The position numbers and the translations under genes are program-made. From positions 124,001-188,000 of the forward strand of contig NZ_ANIE01000003.1 of the NCBI RefSeq assembly GCF_000708045.1: a DNA stretch of 64,000 nt, read 5' to 3'. Each line of letters starts with the position of its first letter. The stretch's first letter is position 1. This DNA is from Marinobacter nitratireducens. Its GTDB lineage: Bacteria > Pseudomonadota > Gammaproteobacteria > Pseudomonadales > Oleiphilaceae. The notes beneath the pieces were generated by a model. That model saw only the letters and a program-made list of their open reading frames with translations, searched no databases and was not told where the DNA came from. Positions 39,855 through 48,943 of the stretch are shown here, one piece after another.

Positions 39855-39864
39855 TTTTCGAAAA
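39855..39864. promoter_or_regulatory. Palindrome upstream of glpR
   Basis: TTTTCGAAAA, a perfect 10-bp palindrome followed by CGAAAG, in the short leader of glpR. A possible autoregulatory site; weak evidence. Confidence 0.35.
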
Positions 39865-39899
39865 CGAAAGTCTAAGCGTTCATTTGAGAACTTTCAAAA

Positions 39900-39928
39900 T
39901 GAAAAAGCCTCCGTGTCTGCGGAGGCTT
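39900..39928 (-). terminator. Terminator of the substrate-binding protein gene
   Basis: Stem AAGCCTCCG/CGGAGGCTT (39905-39928) with loop TGTCTG. Read on the minus strand it is followed by TTTTTC, 35 bp after the stop codon at 39963. Confidence 0.85.
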
Positions 39929-39962
39929 CTATCACTCAGGACAGTATTCCTGTCCATTCGGG

Positions 39963-41213
39963 TCAGAGGGAGGTCGGCTTTCCGGCCGCTCGCCGTCTTT
40001 GTTCCCATTCGGAACGCGTCTGGACCGCCTCATCACCGGGTAGGGAATCCACGATGGTAAAGTAGTCCGAGCTATATTCGTCAGCGACGATGCTGTCCCG
40101 GGGTTTTACCTTGACGACATAAACCGTTTGGACGTTCTGGTGGTCAAACGCTCTCCAGTACTGTTCATCCTTCAGGGATGTGTAGCGATGCCCTTCCAGT
40201 GCTTGGATCACACGGCCCGTGTTGGTGCTGCCGGCACGCTCAACCGCATCCTTGTATTGGTAAACGATGCTGTAGGCCGACGCCGCAGCGGTAGATGGGC
40301 GCATTTCGTAGCGCCGGGAGAAGGACTCAACGAACTCTTTGCCGCGAGGGTAGTTTAATTCGTAGGGAGCATTCCATACCCAGGGGGAGCCACCGACGAC
40401 GTCTTCCATAATGGTTGGCCCAACCTGCCTTGCCATGCCAAGGGTAAGATTCGGTACCACGATCTGCATTTTGTCCTTCAGGCCCATTTCATAGGCCACA
40501 TTCAGCGCCCGGACCATATCATCGCCAAAAAGCACCATCATCAGGACTTTGGCGCCACTGGCCTCCGCTTTCTCAAGAGCGCTCCGGAAATCGCTTATTA
40601 GAGCCCTCGGAAAGGGGGTTTTTACACCCGGGTGAGCCTCGCTATCTGTTGTCTCGGAAAACTTCCGCACGGACTCCTCAACGGACCAGCCCCAGGTATA
40701 GTCTGCCGTGATGTAAAAATACTTCTGGTTGGCATGGTTGGCCTGAAGGTACTTGCTCAGTGCTTTTGCTGTCATCCAGGCGTTGTAGGGCTCCCGGAAC
40801 ATGTGGGAATGACCTTCCTCTCCGGTCGTCGCGTTTGAGTAGGTCAGAGTACCGAAATACAGTCTGTCACGATCCCTTGCTGCTTTGCCGGAGGCGATGG
40901 CAACAGAGCTGGAGACGCCTCCGAAAACCATGCTGGCACCCTCCCGGTCAATCAGCTCAGCGGTGTTTCGGGCGCCCTTTTCAGGTTCGCTGCGGCTGTT
41001 TCGTATGACCAGCTCGAGTTGCCGCCCCATCACGCCGCCGGTCTTGTTGATTTCATCGACTGCAAGGAATGCTCCCAGTCGTTGTTGAAGCCCCTGGTCT
41101 TTGTATCGTCCGGTCTGGGGATAGTTCAGTCCGAGTTTCAATGTTTCAGCGGATACCGTGGTGCATGCGAGTGCGAGCACACACGCAGAAACGAGCGCTT
41201 TTCCGAAGTTCAT
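39963..41213 (-). CDS. Orphan periplasmic substrate-binding protein (branched-chain amino acid/urea type)
   Basis: 416 residues with a signal peptide (1-22, TTVSA|E). The mature protein is the two-lobed type I periplasmic-binding fold of the Leu/Ile/Val family: LKLGLNYPQTGRYKDQG, FLAVDEINKTGGVMGRQLELV and GGVSSSVAIASGKAARD line the cleft. GAGG precedes the ATG. No ABC permease or ATPase lies nearby. Instead it is divergent from a chemoreceptor gene 397 bp away, so it may deliver a ligand to a receptor, or serve a transporter coded elsewhere. The ligand cannot be told from sequence. It has its own terminator. Confidence 0.85.
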   Translation of the reverse strand: MNFGKALVSACVLALACTTVSAETLKLGLNYPQTGRYKDQGLQQRLGAFLAVDEINKTGGVMGRQLELVIRNSRSEPEKGARNTAELIDREGASMVFGGVSSSVAIASGKAARDRDRLYFGTLTYSNATTGEEGHSHMFREPYNAWMTAKALSKYLQANHANQKYFYITADYTWGWSVEESVRKFSETTDSEAHPGVKTPFPRALISDFRSALEKAEASGAKVLMMVLFGDDMVRALNVAYEMGLKDKMQIVVPNLTLGMARQVGPTIMEDVVGGSPWVWNAPYELNYPRGKEFVESFSRRYEMRPSTAAASAYSIVYQYKDAVERAGSTNTGRVIQALEGHRYTSLKDEQYWRAFDHQNVQTVYVVKVKPRDSIVADEYSSDYFTIVDSLPGDEAVQTRSEWEQRRRAAGKPTSL

Positions 41214-41610
41214 TGTATTGGCCTCTGGGAAACTGCCCCACCTTGGGCGGAACAGAGGAGTTATTGTTTATTTGTTAGGCATATCTAGTCTCTTCCGAGC
41301 CACACCGGTCAACAATCGGACCAAAGTGGAAGTTTGCGTAACAAATTGTTATGCCGGATTGGCTGTCATTCAGCGACGCGCACTAACATGGTGCCTATAT
41401 GGGCCTTCTGTCTCTCTATGCATTCGTCTGGTGCACTATAAATCCCTCGATTGATTCCGGTATTGCTCCAAGTCACTGAAAGAATGGAAATATTTGATAG
41501 ATCCTGGCGCCTTTGTGTACAGGCCCGCTTTTTGCAGCGTTGGCTATTTTCCGAATTGGTTGCACCGGAATCGTGCCGGTAGGCCTGACGTACGGATCAA
41601 GGAGACAGAA
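41214..41610. promoter_or_regulatory. 397-bp divergent region between the binding protein and chemoreceptor genes
   Basis: No supported gene. It contains a perfect 13-bp palindrome TAACAA-A-TTGTTA at 41339-41351, roughly a third of the way across, a possible operator for either gene. The chemoreceptor ribosome binding site AAGGAGA is at its right end. An open frame enters it from the chemoreceptor gene but has no start signal. Confidence 0.5.
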
Positions 41611-43758
41611 ATGACCCTGAAGAGTGACACCATGAATCTGACCGATAAAGAACGGCGATGGTTACCAGTCTGGGGCTCCACGGGAAAGTTGGCTATGGGC
41701 TGGTCATGCTTCCTGAACAGGTCTATGTACAGTACCAACGAGCAGATATTCGAGAGTATTGCACGAACCCGACGGGATGCGCTGATGGCCTGGGCGGAAC
41801 ATAAATGGGCCTTCCTGGATCAGTTGGCGGCCAGGCTGGATGGCCTGGATACGGCAACGGTTGAGGGGGTCATTCGAGCTTCTTCTGGACGGCTGCGTGA
41901 AATTTCCGAGCTGTTTGTTATTGATGGGGCAGGAACGGTACTGGCTTCAACCGCAAATGGCCGCCAGGGCCGATGCGACCTGCCACGGGGTGCGTTCGAG
42001 AAGGGGGTTCGGGAGCGTTTCTTACACGGCCCCTACCGGGATCCGGTCACCCTGACGCTCGGCCCGACGACCTCCCGGTTTCATGATGCGGTTACCCTGA
42101 TGTTCTACCAGCCGATTACCCTGGGGAGTGGGCAGTCGGGCGCGGTGTGTGCACGGATACCCAATGACGTCATGAGCGACCTCATCCAGCGTGAGGCCGG
42201 CCATGTATTTGAGGAATCGGGTGACAACTACATCTTCATGAGAGAGAGTCGCTTCGATACCAGCATCCTTCCCGGTACAGCTCTGTCTCGCTCTCGGTTT
42301 GAGGATGCGACCTTCAGCCACGGAGACAACCTGAAAGACGGCATTCGCACTGGGTTTGGCACCGTAGGCGTTCGTGAGCATACCGAATTCGAGATTCGCT
42401 TTACCGACCCGGCGACCGGGCAACTGCATCCTGGTGTCCGGGAAACCATGGCCAGAGGCGAGAATCTCTATGTGAAATACCCGGGATACTCGGATTATCG
42501 GCACATACCGGTCATAGGCAAGGGCGTTACCTTTCAGCTTCCCGGGTCCCCGGATCGCTGGGGTATGATGTGTGAGGGGGATCTGGAAGAGGTCTATCGT
42601 CGTCGTTCGGTATCCTATTTGCTATCGGCGAGGCTGGCATTTTTTGTGGCCGCCTTCTGGGGCATCAATGTGGGCCTGGCATACAGTAGCGTTCCCTTAT
42701 GGATCGATGCGAGCATCAGTGCTCTGGCTGCACTGGTGACGGTGCTGTTGTTCCGAGCGAGTTCAGTCCGGCCCTATTCGGAGCGCCTGGGGGCGATGGC
42801 CGATGTGATCAGAAACATAGCGGAGGGCGGAGGTAACCTCCGTCAGCGCCTCGATCTGTCAAAAATGAAGCGTGATGAATCTGGCGATCTGGCTCGTTGG
42901 ATCAACAGCTTCATTGATAGTCTCGATGGTATGGTAGGGCAGGTCATTACCCTGGCAGCCGACACTCGGCAGGCTGGTGATCAGCTCATGGCTCAGAATC
43001 AGCTGGCCAATGAGAGGATCCGTCAGGTTCTGGAGCACATTGACGGCATGGTGAAAGGGGCGACGGAACAGGAAAACGAGATCACCAATGCGTCCACAAC
43101 TGCCCAGGAAATGCGTTCCAGTATGGAAGAGGTGGTTGAGCGTGCCAGGGAGCAGTTTGCTCGTGTCAGTCAGGAAACCCAGAGTATACGTGACGTCATC
43201 AACCGGTCTGCCGAAGGCATACGGGCGGCCAACGATCGCACTGAAGAAATCAGCAAAACGGCCCTGGTCATCAACGACATTGCCGCTCAAACCAATCTCC
43301 TGGCGCTGAACGCCGCGATTGAAGCCGCCCGGGCCGGGGAATCCGGCAAGGGGTTTGCGGTTGTTGCCGATGAAGTCCGCCAACTTGCAATCCGAACCGC
43401 TCAGGCAACCAAGGATATTGGCGAACGCCTGGAGGGGGTTCAGGAGGAAACCCGCAGGGCGGTCCAGACCATGGAAGAGGGGATGTCGGAAATGGAGGAA
43501 CGGTTGCAAAAGGCCGAAGCGGCCGCTGACGACAACTCCGCCTTACACCACATGGTCGAAAAACTGTTCAGGGCGATATCCGGAATCGAAGAAACCAACC
43601 GGCTGCAAGGTACGCAGACGTCTGGTGTGGCAGAGAGCGCATCGGTCATGAATGGCGTCATTGATCAGCTGATTCTGAGCTCTGAGCGGGCCCAGGCATC
43701 GGCCAACAAGTTGCAGCGACTGACCAGCCAGTTCCAGGTGACGACACACGCCGCATGA
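41611..43758 (+). CDS. Methyl-accepting chemotaxis protein with sensor ahead of a membrane hairpin
   Basis: 715 residues from ATG 41611, with AAGGAGA six bases upstream. Residues 1-330 contain no membrane segment. They include a Cache/PAS-like sensor ([20 protein letters not shown] near 100, further segments to [15 protein letters not shown]). Two closely spaced hydrophobic segments follow at about 335-387 ([20 protein letters not shown] and a second after VPLWIDAS), then a HAMP-like linker. The methyl-accepting signalling domain has the hairpin tip [20 protein letters not shown] near residue 560. There is no C-terminal CheR-binding pentapeptide. The order resembles Aer (cytoplasmic sensor, hairpin, signalling domain) rather than a usual periplasmic receptor. 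Confidence 0.9.
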   Translation: MTLKSDTMNLTDKERRWLPVWGSTGKLAMGWSCFLNRSMYSTNEQIFESIARTRRDALMAWAEHKWAFLDQLAARLDGLDTATVEGVIRASSGRLREISELFVIDGAGTVLASTANGRQGRCDLPRGAFEKGVRERFLHGPYRDPVTLTLGPTTSRFHDAVTLMFYQPITLGSGQSGAVCARIPNDVMSDLIQREAGHVFEESGDNYIFMRESRFDTSILPGTALSRSRFEDATFSHGDNLKDGIRTGFGTVGVREHTEFEIRFTDPATGQLHPGVRETMARGENLYVKYPGYSDYRHIPVIGKGVTFQLPGSPDRWGMMCEGDLEEVYRRRSVSYLLSARLAFFVAAFWGINVGLAYSSVPLWIDASISALAALVTVLLFRASSVRPYSERLGAMADVIRNIAEGGGNLRQRLDLSKMKRDESGDLARWINSFIDSLDGMVGQVITLAADTRQAGDQLMAQNQLANERIRQVLEHIDGMVKGATEQENEITNASTTAQEMRSSMEEVVERAREQFARVSQETQSIRDVINRSAEGIRAANDRTEEISKTALVINDIAAQTNLLALNAAIEAARAGESGKGFAVVADEVRQLAIRTAQATKDIGERLEGVQEETRRAVQTMEEGMSEMEERLQKAEAAADDNSALHHMVEKLFRAISGIEETNRLQGTQTSGVAESASVMNGVIDQLILSSERAQASANKLQRLTSQFQVTTHAA

Positions 43759-43856
43759 CTCCTTGAACCAGTCGTTGGATTCCCCCTCTGGAGCCGGATA
43801 CACTCGGTGCCCGAAGCGGGTGTCGGAGGCCTGCCGGTTGCTACAGGGGGAATGCT

Positions 43857-44867
43857 GTGACGTCAAACCACCCATGGTGTCTCAGGGCAGTAGGCCCGGC
43901 ACTTTTGTTTTCGCTTCTGATGATTCCTGTTACGGCCCAGAGCGAGTGGTTCTATTATGCCGATACGGCCATGACGACGCGCGTGGAGCTGGAACTCTGG
44001 GCAGACAGTCGTAGGCTGGCAGATCCGATTGCCGAGCGGGTTCTAAGAGTCTTCCATAAGGTCGATCGTAGCATGAGCCGCTACCGTGAAGACTCTGAAC
44101 TTTCACGGTTGAATCGGCAAGCGGCTGAGCGCCCAGTCGAAGTCAGCGAGGGGTTGTTCGACGTCTTCCGGAAAGCTCAGACGGTCTCTGAGCTCAGTAA
44201 TGGTGCCTTTGACATCAGTTTTGGCTCTGTGGGCTATCTGTATGACTACCGTACCGGTGTAGCCCCGTCAGAAGAACAATTGTCCTCTCACCTTTCCCAC
44301 ATCAATTATCAGGACATAGTGCTGGATGATGCCAGCAGGACGATATTCTATCGGCAGGAGGGATTGCGGGTGGATTTGGGGGGAATCGCTAAAGGATATG
44401 CGGTCGACCTGGGGATAGAGCAGTTGAAGGCTGCCGGGATACGCCATGCGCGTCTCAGTGCCGGGGGGGATATGCGTCTGCTCGGCGACCGCCACGGGCG
44501 GCCCTGGGTAGTCGGGGTTCGTGACCCTCGCAGCAAAGATCGTAACGCCGTTGTTCTACCGCTGATGAATGCCGCACTCTCTACGTCAGGAGACTATGAG
44601 CGGTTTTTTATTGATGAGCAGGGCGATCGAGTCCACCACATCCTTTCCCCGAAAACCGGCAAGCCAGCACGGGGTGTTCAGAGCGTCAGTATATTGGGAT
44701 CCGATGCCATGACCACCGACGGGCTCTCGACAGCGGTGTTCGTGTTGGGCACGGCACGAGGGCTGGATATGATCAATCAGCTCCCTGATATCGATGCCAT
44801 CATCATTGATGAGGCTCGTCAGATGCATTATTCCGATGGTCTGCAACCCCCCGGTCCGGATGACTGA
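43857..44867 (+). CDS. apbE: FAD:protein FMN transferase ApbE
   Basis: 336 residues from GTG 43857, with AGGGGG at 7 bases. A signal peptide (about 1-28) exports it. ApbE attaches FMN covalently to a Thr or Ser of target proteins in the periplasm. Family features: MTTRVELELWAD at the start of the domain, SMSRYREDSELSRLN, VDLGGIAKGYAVD, SAGGDMRLLG, and the metal/active-site part HHILSPKTGKPARGV with DAMTTDGLSTAVFVLG. No clear FMN acceptor is seen in the window. It is convergent with the DUF1501-like gene, 7 bases apart. The DUF3570/DUF4266 pair with which ApbE often travels lies about 10 kb to the right. Confidence 0.93.
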   Translation: MTSNHPWCLRAVGPALLFSLLMIPVTAQSEWFYYADTAMTTRVELELWADSRRLADPIAERVLRVFHKVDRSMSRYREDSELSRLNRQAAERPVEVSEGLFDVFRKAQTVSELSNGAFDISFGSVGYLYDYRTGVAPSEEQLSSHLSHINYQDIVLDDASRTIFYRQEGLRVDLGGIAKGYAVDLGIEQLKAAGIRHARLSAGGDMRLLGDRHGRPWVVGVRDPRSKDRNAVVLPLMNAALSTSGDYERFFIDEQGDRVHHILSPKTGKPARGVQSVSILGSDAMTTDGLSTAVFVLGTARGLDMINQLPDIDAIIIDEARQMHYSDGLQPPGPDD

Positions 44868-44874
44868 CGAGTCC

Positions 44875-46434
44875 CTAGATTGTCCCTGTGACGATGCTCG
44901 ACATGGCGATCAGACTATCCTGCATGGTGCTGTTTCCAAGTCCGTGGCCCGCGAATCGGTTACCAAAATCGGACTGCTCTCCATGAAGTGCCATGTAGTT
45001 AAGCAGTACCGTTTGCACCAGCTGATTTACATTGTTGGCGGCAGGGCTCGAAGCGGTTTCCACCGATGCATCCGGGCGCATGAATCCTATCTGGTTTCTG
45101 ATAGCCTGGGGTCTCCCGTTTGGGTTGTAGACCAGAAAGAACGATGCGGCCGTTTGTTGATTGTCGCCGGTCCATTCGCCCTTGCCGCGGCCATCAATGG
45201 AGTCGTCGATGCGGCCATTGCTGGCAACGGACCCATCGCTGAAAACATAGAGCATCAGCGGCATTCCCAGTCGGGCAGCGTACTCGAGGCAGGCGCCCAT
45301 GCAGCGACCGGCCTGTTCATCCCGGCGTTCTCCGGTGCCACGTTCGCCGGTATGGTAGTCGTAACCTCCCATGGTAACGGTGCCGGCTCCGGCATACCCA
45401 TTCAGTACCAGCTTCATGACCGATGCGGTTTTACGGAATTCCCGGTTGCTGTTGAATTCATCGCGGCTGAAAATCCCGGATGATCCGACGATCTCCAAAT
45501 CCAGTTCCGGATCCAGGGCGCTTGGATTCCCGAATCGATCGGCCAGGTCAGCGCTTTTTATGTAGCCACACCGGACCAATTCCTTGATGGTTTCATCGGT
45601 GGAGATCCCGAGCTTGGTATCGACATTTTTCATCTTGGCATCGCTGATGCGCGCAATGGCCTCCATGACCGCCACGGCGTCATTCTGATCCAGTATCCCG
45701 ATCAGATCGCCCACATCCACCAGCCCGGTGACGTCGGAGGGGCGGTCGATCTTCGTTGGTCGCTTTTCCGGATCAAGCAGGTTCATTGGCGATAGCGAAT
45801 TGCCGCCGGATTCTGAACTCTGGGAGCCCACCAGAGAGAGCAGTGAACCGTCGGCGCCTGCTTTATTGATGCCATACATGGGGTTGTGCGGGTTGTTACC
45901 GGTGTCGTTCTCTGAACGTGCGGCGATAATCGCCCCATTGACACCCGCTCTTGTCCCCGCGCTGGTGCTCTGGAGAATGCCCCGCAGAAACCCGCTATCA
46001 GAGTGAAACGCAAGGCCAAGTTCGTTGTTCACGAAGGTGGCGTTGCTGGGGAGCATATCCCCGGGGAGGCCCAGTTTGTTGTAGCCAGCGGTACTCAGGA
46101 AGTCCATCTGGCCGCCTGATTTTCCCATTAGCACGTTGGAGCCGGCGATATTGGCGCCACCGGCCAGATCGAAACAGATAAATGGTATTTTGCCGGCCCC
46201 CTGAACCGCGATGCCGCAGCTCTGTTTTAACGCCTCCAGATCCGATGACAGTGCCGCGGATGCCGTTCGGGGATTCCCGAAGAGGCTGAACACCGAGGCC
46301 CCGAACACGGTTGCGGATCCGGCTCTGAACCCCTGCGCCAGAAACTCGCGGCGGGTGCGTGGTTTGCCATGATCCAGATGACGCAGAGGTTCATTGTTGT
46401 CGAGAGGCTTGATGCGAGATCTACGAATAAACAT
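44875..46434 (-). CDS. Tat-exported DUF1501-like protein
   Basis: 519 residues. A twin-arginine signal (TRREFLAQGF, Arg28-Arg29, followed by a hydrophobic stretch) predicts export of a folded protein. The body resembles DUF1501 and alkaline-phosphatase-fold exported proteins (FICFDLAGGANIAGSNVLMG, MGGYDYHTGERGTGERRDEQ, LYVFSDGSVASNGRIDD, AASFFLVYNPNGRP). DUF1501 proteins are typically paired with DUF1549/1553/1800-type or haem-c partners, as here. Last gene of a three-gene minus-strand operon, 12 bases after the LamG gene. Biochemical role is unknown; the family call is tentative. Confidence 0.65.
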   Translation of the reverse strand: MFIRRSRIKPLDNNEPLRHLDHGKPRTRREFLAQGFRAGSATVFGASVFSLFGNPRTASAALSSDLEALKQSCGIAVQGAGKIPFICFDLAGGANIAGSNVLMGKSGGQMDFLSTAGYNKLGLPGDMLPSNATFVNNELGLAFHSDSGFLRGILQSTSAGTRAGVNGAIIAARSENDTGNNPHNPMYGINKAGADGSLLSLVGSQSSESGGNSLSPMNLLDPEKRPTKIDRPSDVTGLVDVGDLIGILDQNDAVAVMEAIARISDAKMKNVDTKLGISTDETIKELVRCGYIKSADLADRFGNPSALDPELDLEIVGSSGIFSRDEFNSNREFRKTASVMKLVLNGYAGAGTVTMGGYDYHTGERGTGERRDEQAGRCMGACLEYAARLGMPLMLYVFSDGSVASNGRIDDSIDGRGKGEWTGDNQQTAASFFLVYNPNGRPQAIRNQIGFMRPDASVETASSPAANNVNQLVQTVLLNYMALHGEQSDFGNRFAGHGLGNSTMQDSLIAMSSIVTGTI

Positions 46435-46446
46435 GAAAAGCGTCCT

Positions 46447-48936
46447 TTACTGAACCAGGGTTGTCGCGCTACCCAGTACGGCGGCACAGCTTGCTTTGAC
46501 GATGGTTTCGGTTCGGCCCGCAGGGCAGCTGGAGCCGCAGGCCGACAAGGTGTCGATCAACCCGTTCAGCTCGGCTTCGGTCTCTACCGTTGCCGGTTGT
46601 GAGGTCAGATTGTTCCCGACAAACCGGTTAATCAGTGACGTGATCACCAGGTTGCGACCTGACGAATCAAACGCCGTCGAGACTGGCGCGGAAAAGTCGA
46701 AGCCGGGGAAAACCTCATCTCGCGCCAGGGTATCTGAGACCAGAACATCGCAGTACTGGATGGCCATCTGGGTGATTGCCATTTGATGAGAGGAAAGAAA
46801 ACCGCGGATACCTTCAACCGATGGAAGTTGCTGCCTGACGGTCCTGAAAGTGGCGTCCACATCGGCCTGGGTTTTGGCGATTCCGGTCATCCGGGACATG
46901 GATTCGTTGACCTCATCAAAGGTCTTCAGACCAATCTCGGAGCTTGGCTCCAGATCTGCTGGCTCGGGCGCCGGCAGTAGTCCCGGCTCAGTGCGGGCGA
47001 ACGTGTTATCACCTGCCTGATCAAAGGTCAGGAAAAATTCGTCGCTCTCTGGACCGTTTTCAAGTGCGATAACGGTGCCCAGTCGTGACAGGCGCTGCCC
47101 ACTGCCGGGTTCGTATTCGTCACTGTCGAGGACGATATCGAGGTTGGCCCAGGCTTGGCCCACGGTTGCTTCTTTCCCGTTGATACCCAGGCGCATGCCT
47201 TTGAGGGGAATGCCGCTTGGTACCGCATTGCTGTCGAGGCTAATAAAGAACGGACTGACGAATCGGTAGCTGTAACTATCGAACTGGCTCACCTCGAATA
47301 CGATGTAACTTTGGGGCACGTCGACGAGGTGTGAGACGCCGAAAAGCAGGTAGAACTTCTCGCCAACGCCGACTTCGTAGTTCGCCTTCACCTGATCGGG
47401 AGTCAGCGCCCGGTTGTGGAGGGCAACGAGCCTGATAGCGCCCTCCCACGGAGAGTTACCATCGGTTTCATTGCCGAGAACGAGTGCAAAGCTGTCATCC
47501 CACTCCGAAAGGAGGCCGGCTGGGTCAGAGTCGACATCTCCGCTACTCTCACCGTTAACATAGATCTGCCTTCCCGTGCCGGGCGCATAGTTGACGACCA
47601 CGTGCTGGAGCGTGGCTTGCAACAGCATGTCGGCGTCCTGAGTGCTGAAAGCCGTATTCTCATCGCTTGTGGTGCTCCGGTGCAGAACTTCGTAACGCTG
47701 GAGAGACTGGCTCAATGTGGTGTTGCGGGTGGTCGATGAGCCGGAGTAGGTTACGATTCTAGCGTCTTCCTGGGTCACGTTCCCGGGCGCAATCCAGGCT
47801 TCTATAGCGTACTCGCCGGTTGCTGTCAGGAGGGAGTGGAGTTTTCGGCTACTGGCGGTCGTTCCCTGAGCCTTACCGGCTGGAACCGAAAAGCCCTGAT
47901 CGTTTTCATAAGCTCCCCCGAGTTTGATCCCCCAGCCACCGACCCAGTCCACATTACCGCTCAGGGTCAGGTCCAGGGCGGGGGAGACACCGCTTGTATC
48001 GAATGCAGTCTGCCCTTCACCGGATTTGAACTCATAGAGTGCAATAATGTTGTCTTCATAGCGGCCGCCGGAATTCGCAAGTAATCCATCTGCCGCAAGG
48101 TTCAGAGCTTTGCTCGTCAACAGGGCCGGGTCGACGGGCCGGGGTTGCTGGAGCCCAGCAAAGTCCTCAATCGCCATTTCCATCATCAGCGCCGAAGCGT
48201 CGCAGTCGCCATCCCAGCAATTGTGAAAATCATTTCTTAGCCTCTCTACCAGACGAGAAGCGGAGGGGTTTTCCAGGTTAATCCTGCTCTTGGCCTGGTC
48301 ATAAGCTATCTGCACATCATCGCTGGCAATCAACGGCGTTTGAATGCCTTCAATGTGACAGTCGCTGCAGTACTGGGACAGAACCGGGTAGATCGTAGAG
48401 GAAAAGTCGCCCGAATCTGCAGGAAATGACAGGGTAGAGCCCGGCTCTTTTGCTTCGGGGGCGCGTAACTCAACGGTTTTGACCGACCCCTCGGAGCCGC
48501 CGGCCCAGTTTGTGATGTAGGTGGTTAGTATATCTGCGCAGGCAGAGGTGCTGCTCAGCCAACAATTGTGTCCTCCAGCGACCTTGGAGACCATTAGCGA
48601 CTGCGACGGATCAGACAGGTTTACGATGGTGTTCGCCTGAGCGTAGGCGGTGTTTATGTCCTGATTATCAACAAACGCGGGAGTCTGGCCGCCAGCTCCA
48701 TGGCATGCGCCGCAGCGATCCTGCGCGACCAAATTATCCCAAAGGTTGATTTTGAAGTTCTGGACATCGGCGCTGGCCGGTGCCGGGCCAGTGTAATTCA
48801 CTTCGCTGGAGCCGGTGCTGGTGTTGGGTAACGGTTCTGTGGATTCACCGCCACATGCGCTCAGCAGCATTGCAAATAACGCGAGGCTCAGGAGCGAATT
48901 CAGGGAGTGTATAAGCTGCTTCCTGTTGTTGTTCAT
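46447..48936 (-). CDS. Di-haem c-type cytochrome lipoprotein with LamG-like domain
   Basis: 829 residues from ATG 48936 (MNNNRKQLIH). Lipoprotein signal with lipobox LLSAC (Cys28). Two haem-c motifs CGACH (75-79) and CSDCH (190-194) lie in repeated segments that share a pattern (NTAYAQANTIVNLSDPSQS; QIAYDQAKSRINLENPSAS), so they look like duplicated cytochrome domains. A LamG/concanavalin-like domain follows at about 300-490 (IIALYEFKSGEGQTAFDTSG, IYVNGESSGDVDSDP). The C-terminal third is unassigned. It starts 7 bases after the upstream cytochrome gene and probably sits on the outer membrane. Its partners suggest an electron-transfer or oxidative function at the surface. Confidence 0.75.
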   Translation of the reverse strand: MNNNRKQLIHSLNSLLSLALFAMLLSACGGESTEPLPNTSTGSSEVNYTGPAPASADVQNFKINLWDNLVAQDRCGACHGAGGQTPAFVDNQDINTAYAQANTIVNLSDPSQSLMVSKVAGGHNCWLSSTSACADILTTYITNWAGGSEGSVKTVELRAPEAKEPGSTLSFPADSGDFSSTIYPVLSQYCSDCHIEGIQTPLIASDDVQIAYDQAKSRINLENPSASRLVERLRNDFHNCWDGDCDASALMMEMAIEDFAGLQQPRPVDPALLTSKALNLAADGLLANSGGRYEDNIIALYEFKSGEGQTAFDTSGVSPALDLTLSGNVDWVGGWGIKLGGAYENDQGFSVPAGKAQGTTASSRKLHSLLTATGEYAIEAWIAPGNVTQEDARIVTYSGSSTTRNTTLSQSLQRYEVLHRSTTSDENTAFSTQDADMLLQATLQHVVVNYAPGTGRQIYVNGESSGDVDSDPAGLLSEWDDSFALVLGNETDGNSPWEGAIRLVALHNRALTPDQVKANYEVGVGEKFYLLFGVSHLVDVPQSYIVFEVSQFDSYSYRFVSPFFISLDSNAVPSGIPLKGMRLGINGKEATVGQAWANLDIVLDSDEYEPGSGQRLSRLGTVIALENGPESDEFFLTFDQAGDNTFARTEPGLLPAPEPADLEPSSEIGLKTFDEVNESMSRMTGIAKTQADVDATFRTVRQQLPSVEGIRGFLSSHQMAITQMAIQYCDVLVSDTLARDEVFPGFDFSAPVSTAFDSSGRNLVITSLINRFVGNNLTSQPATVETEAELNGLIDTLSACGSSCPAGRTETIVKASCAAVLGSATTLVQ

Positions 48937-48943
48937 GACTGTT

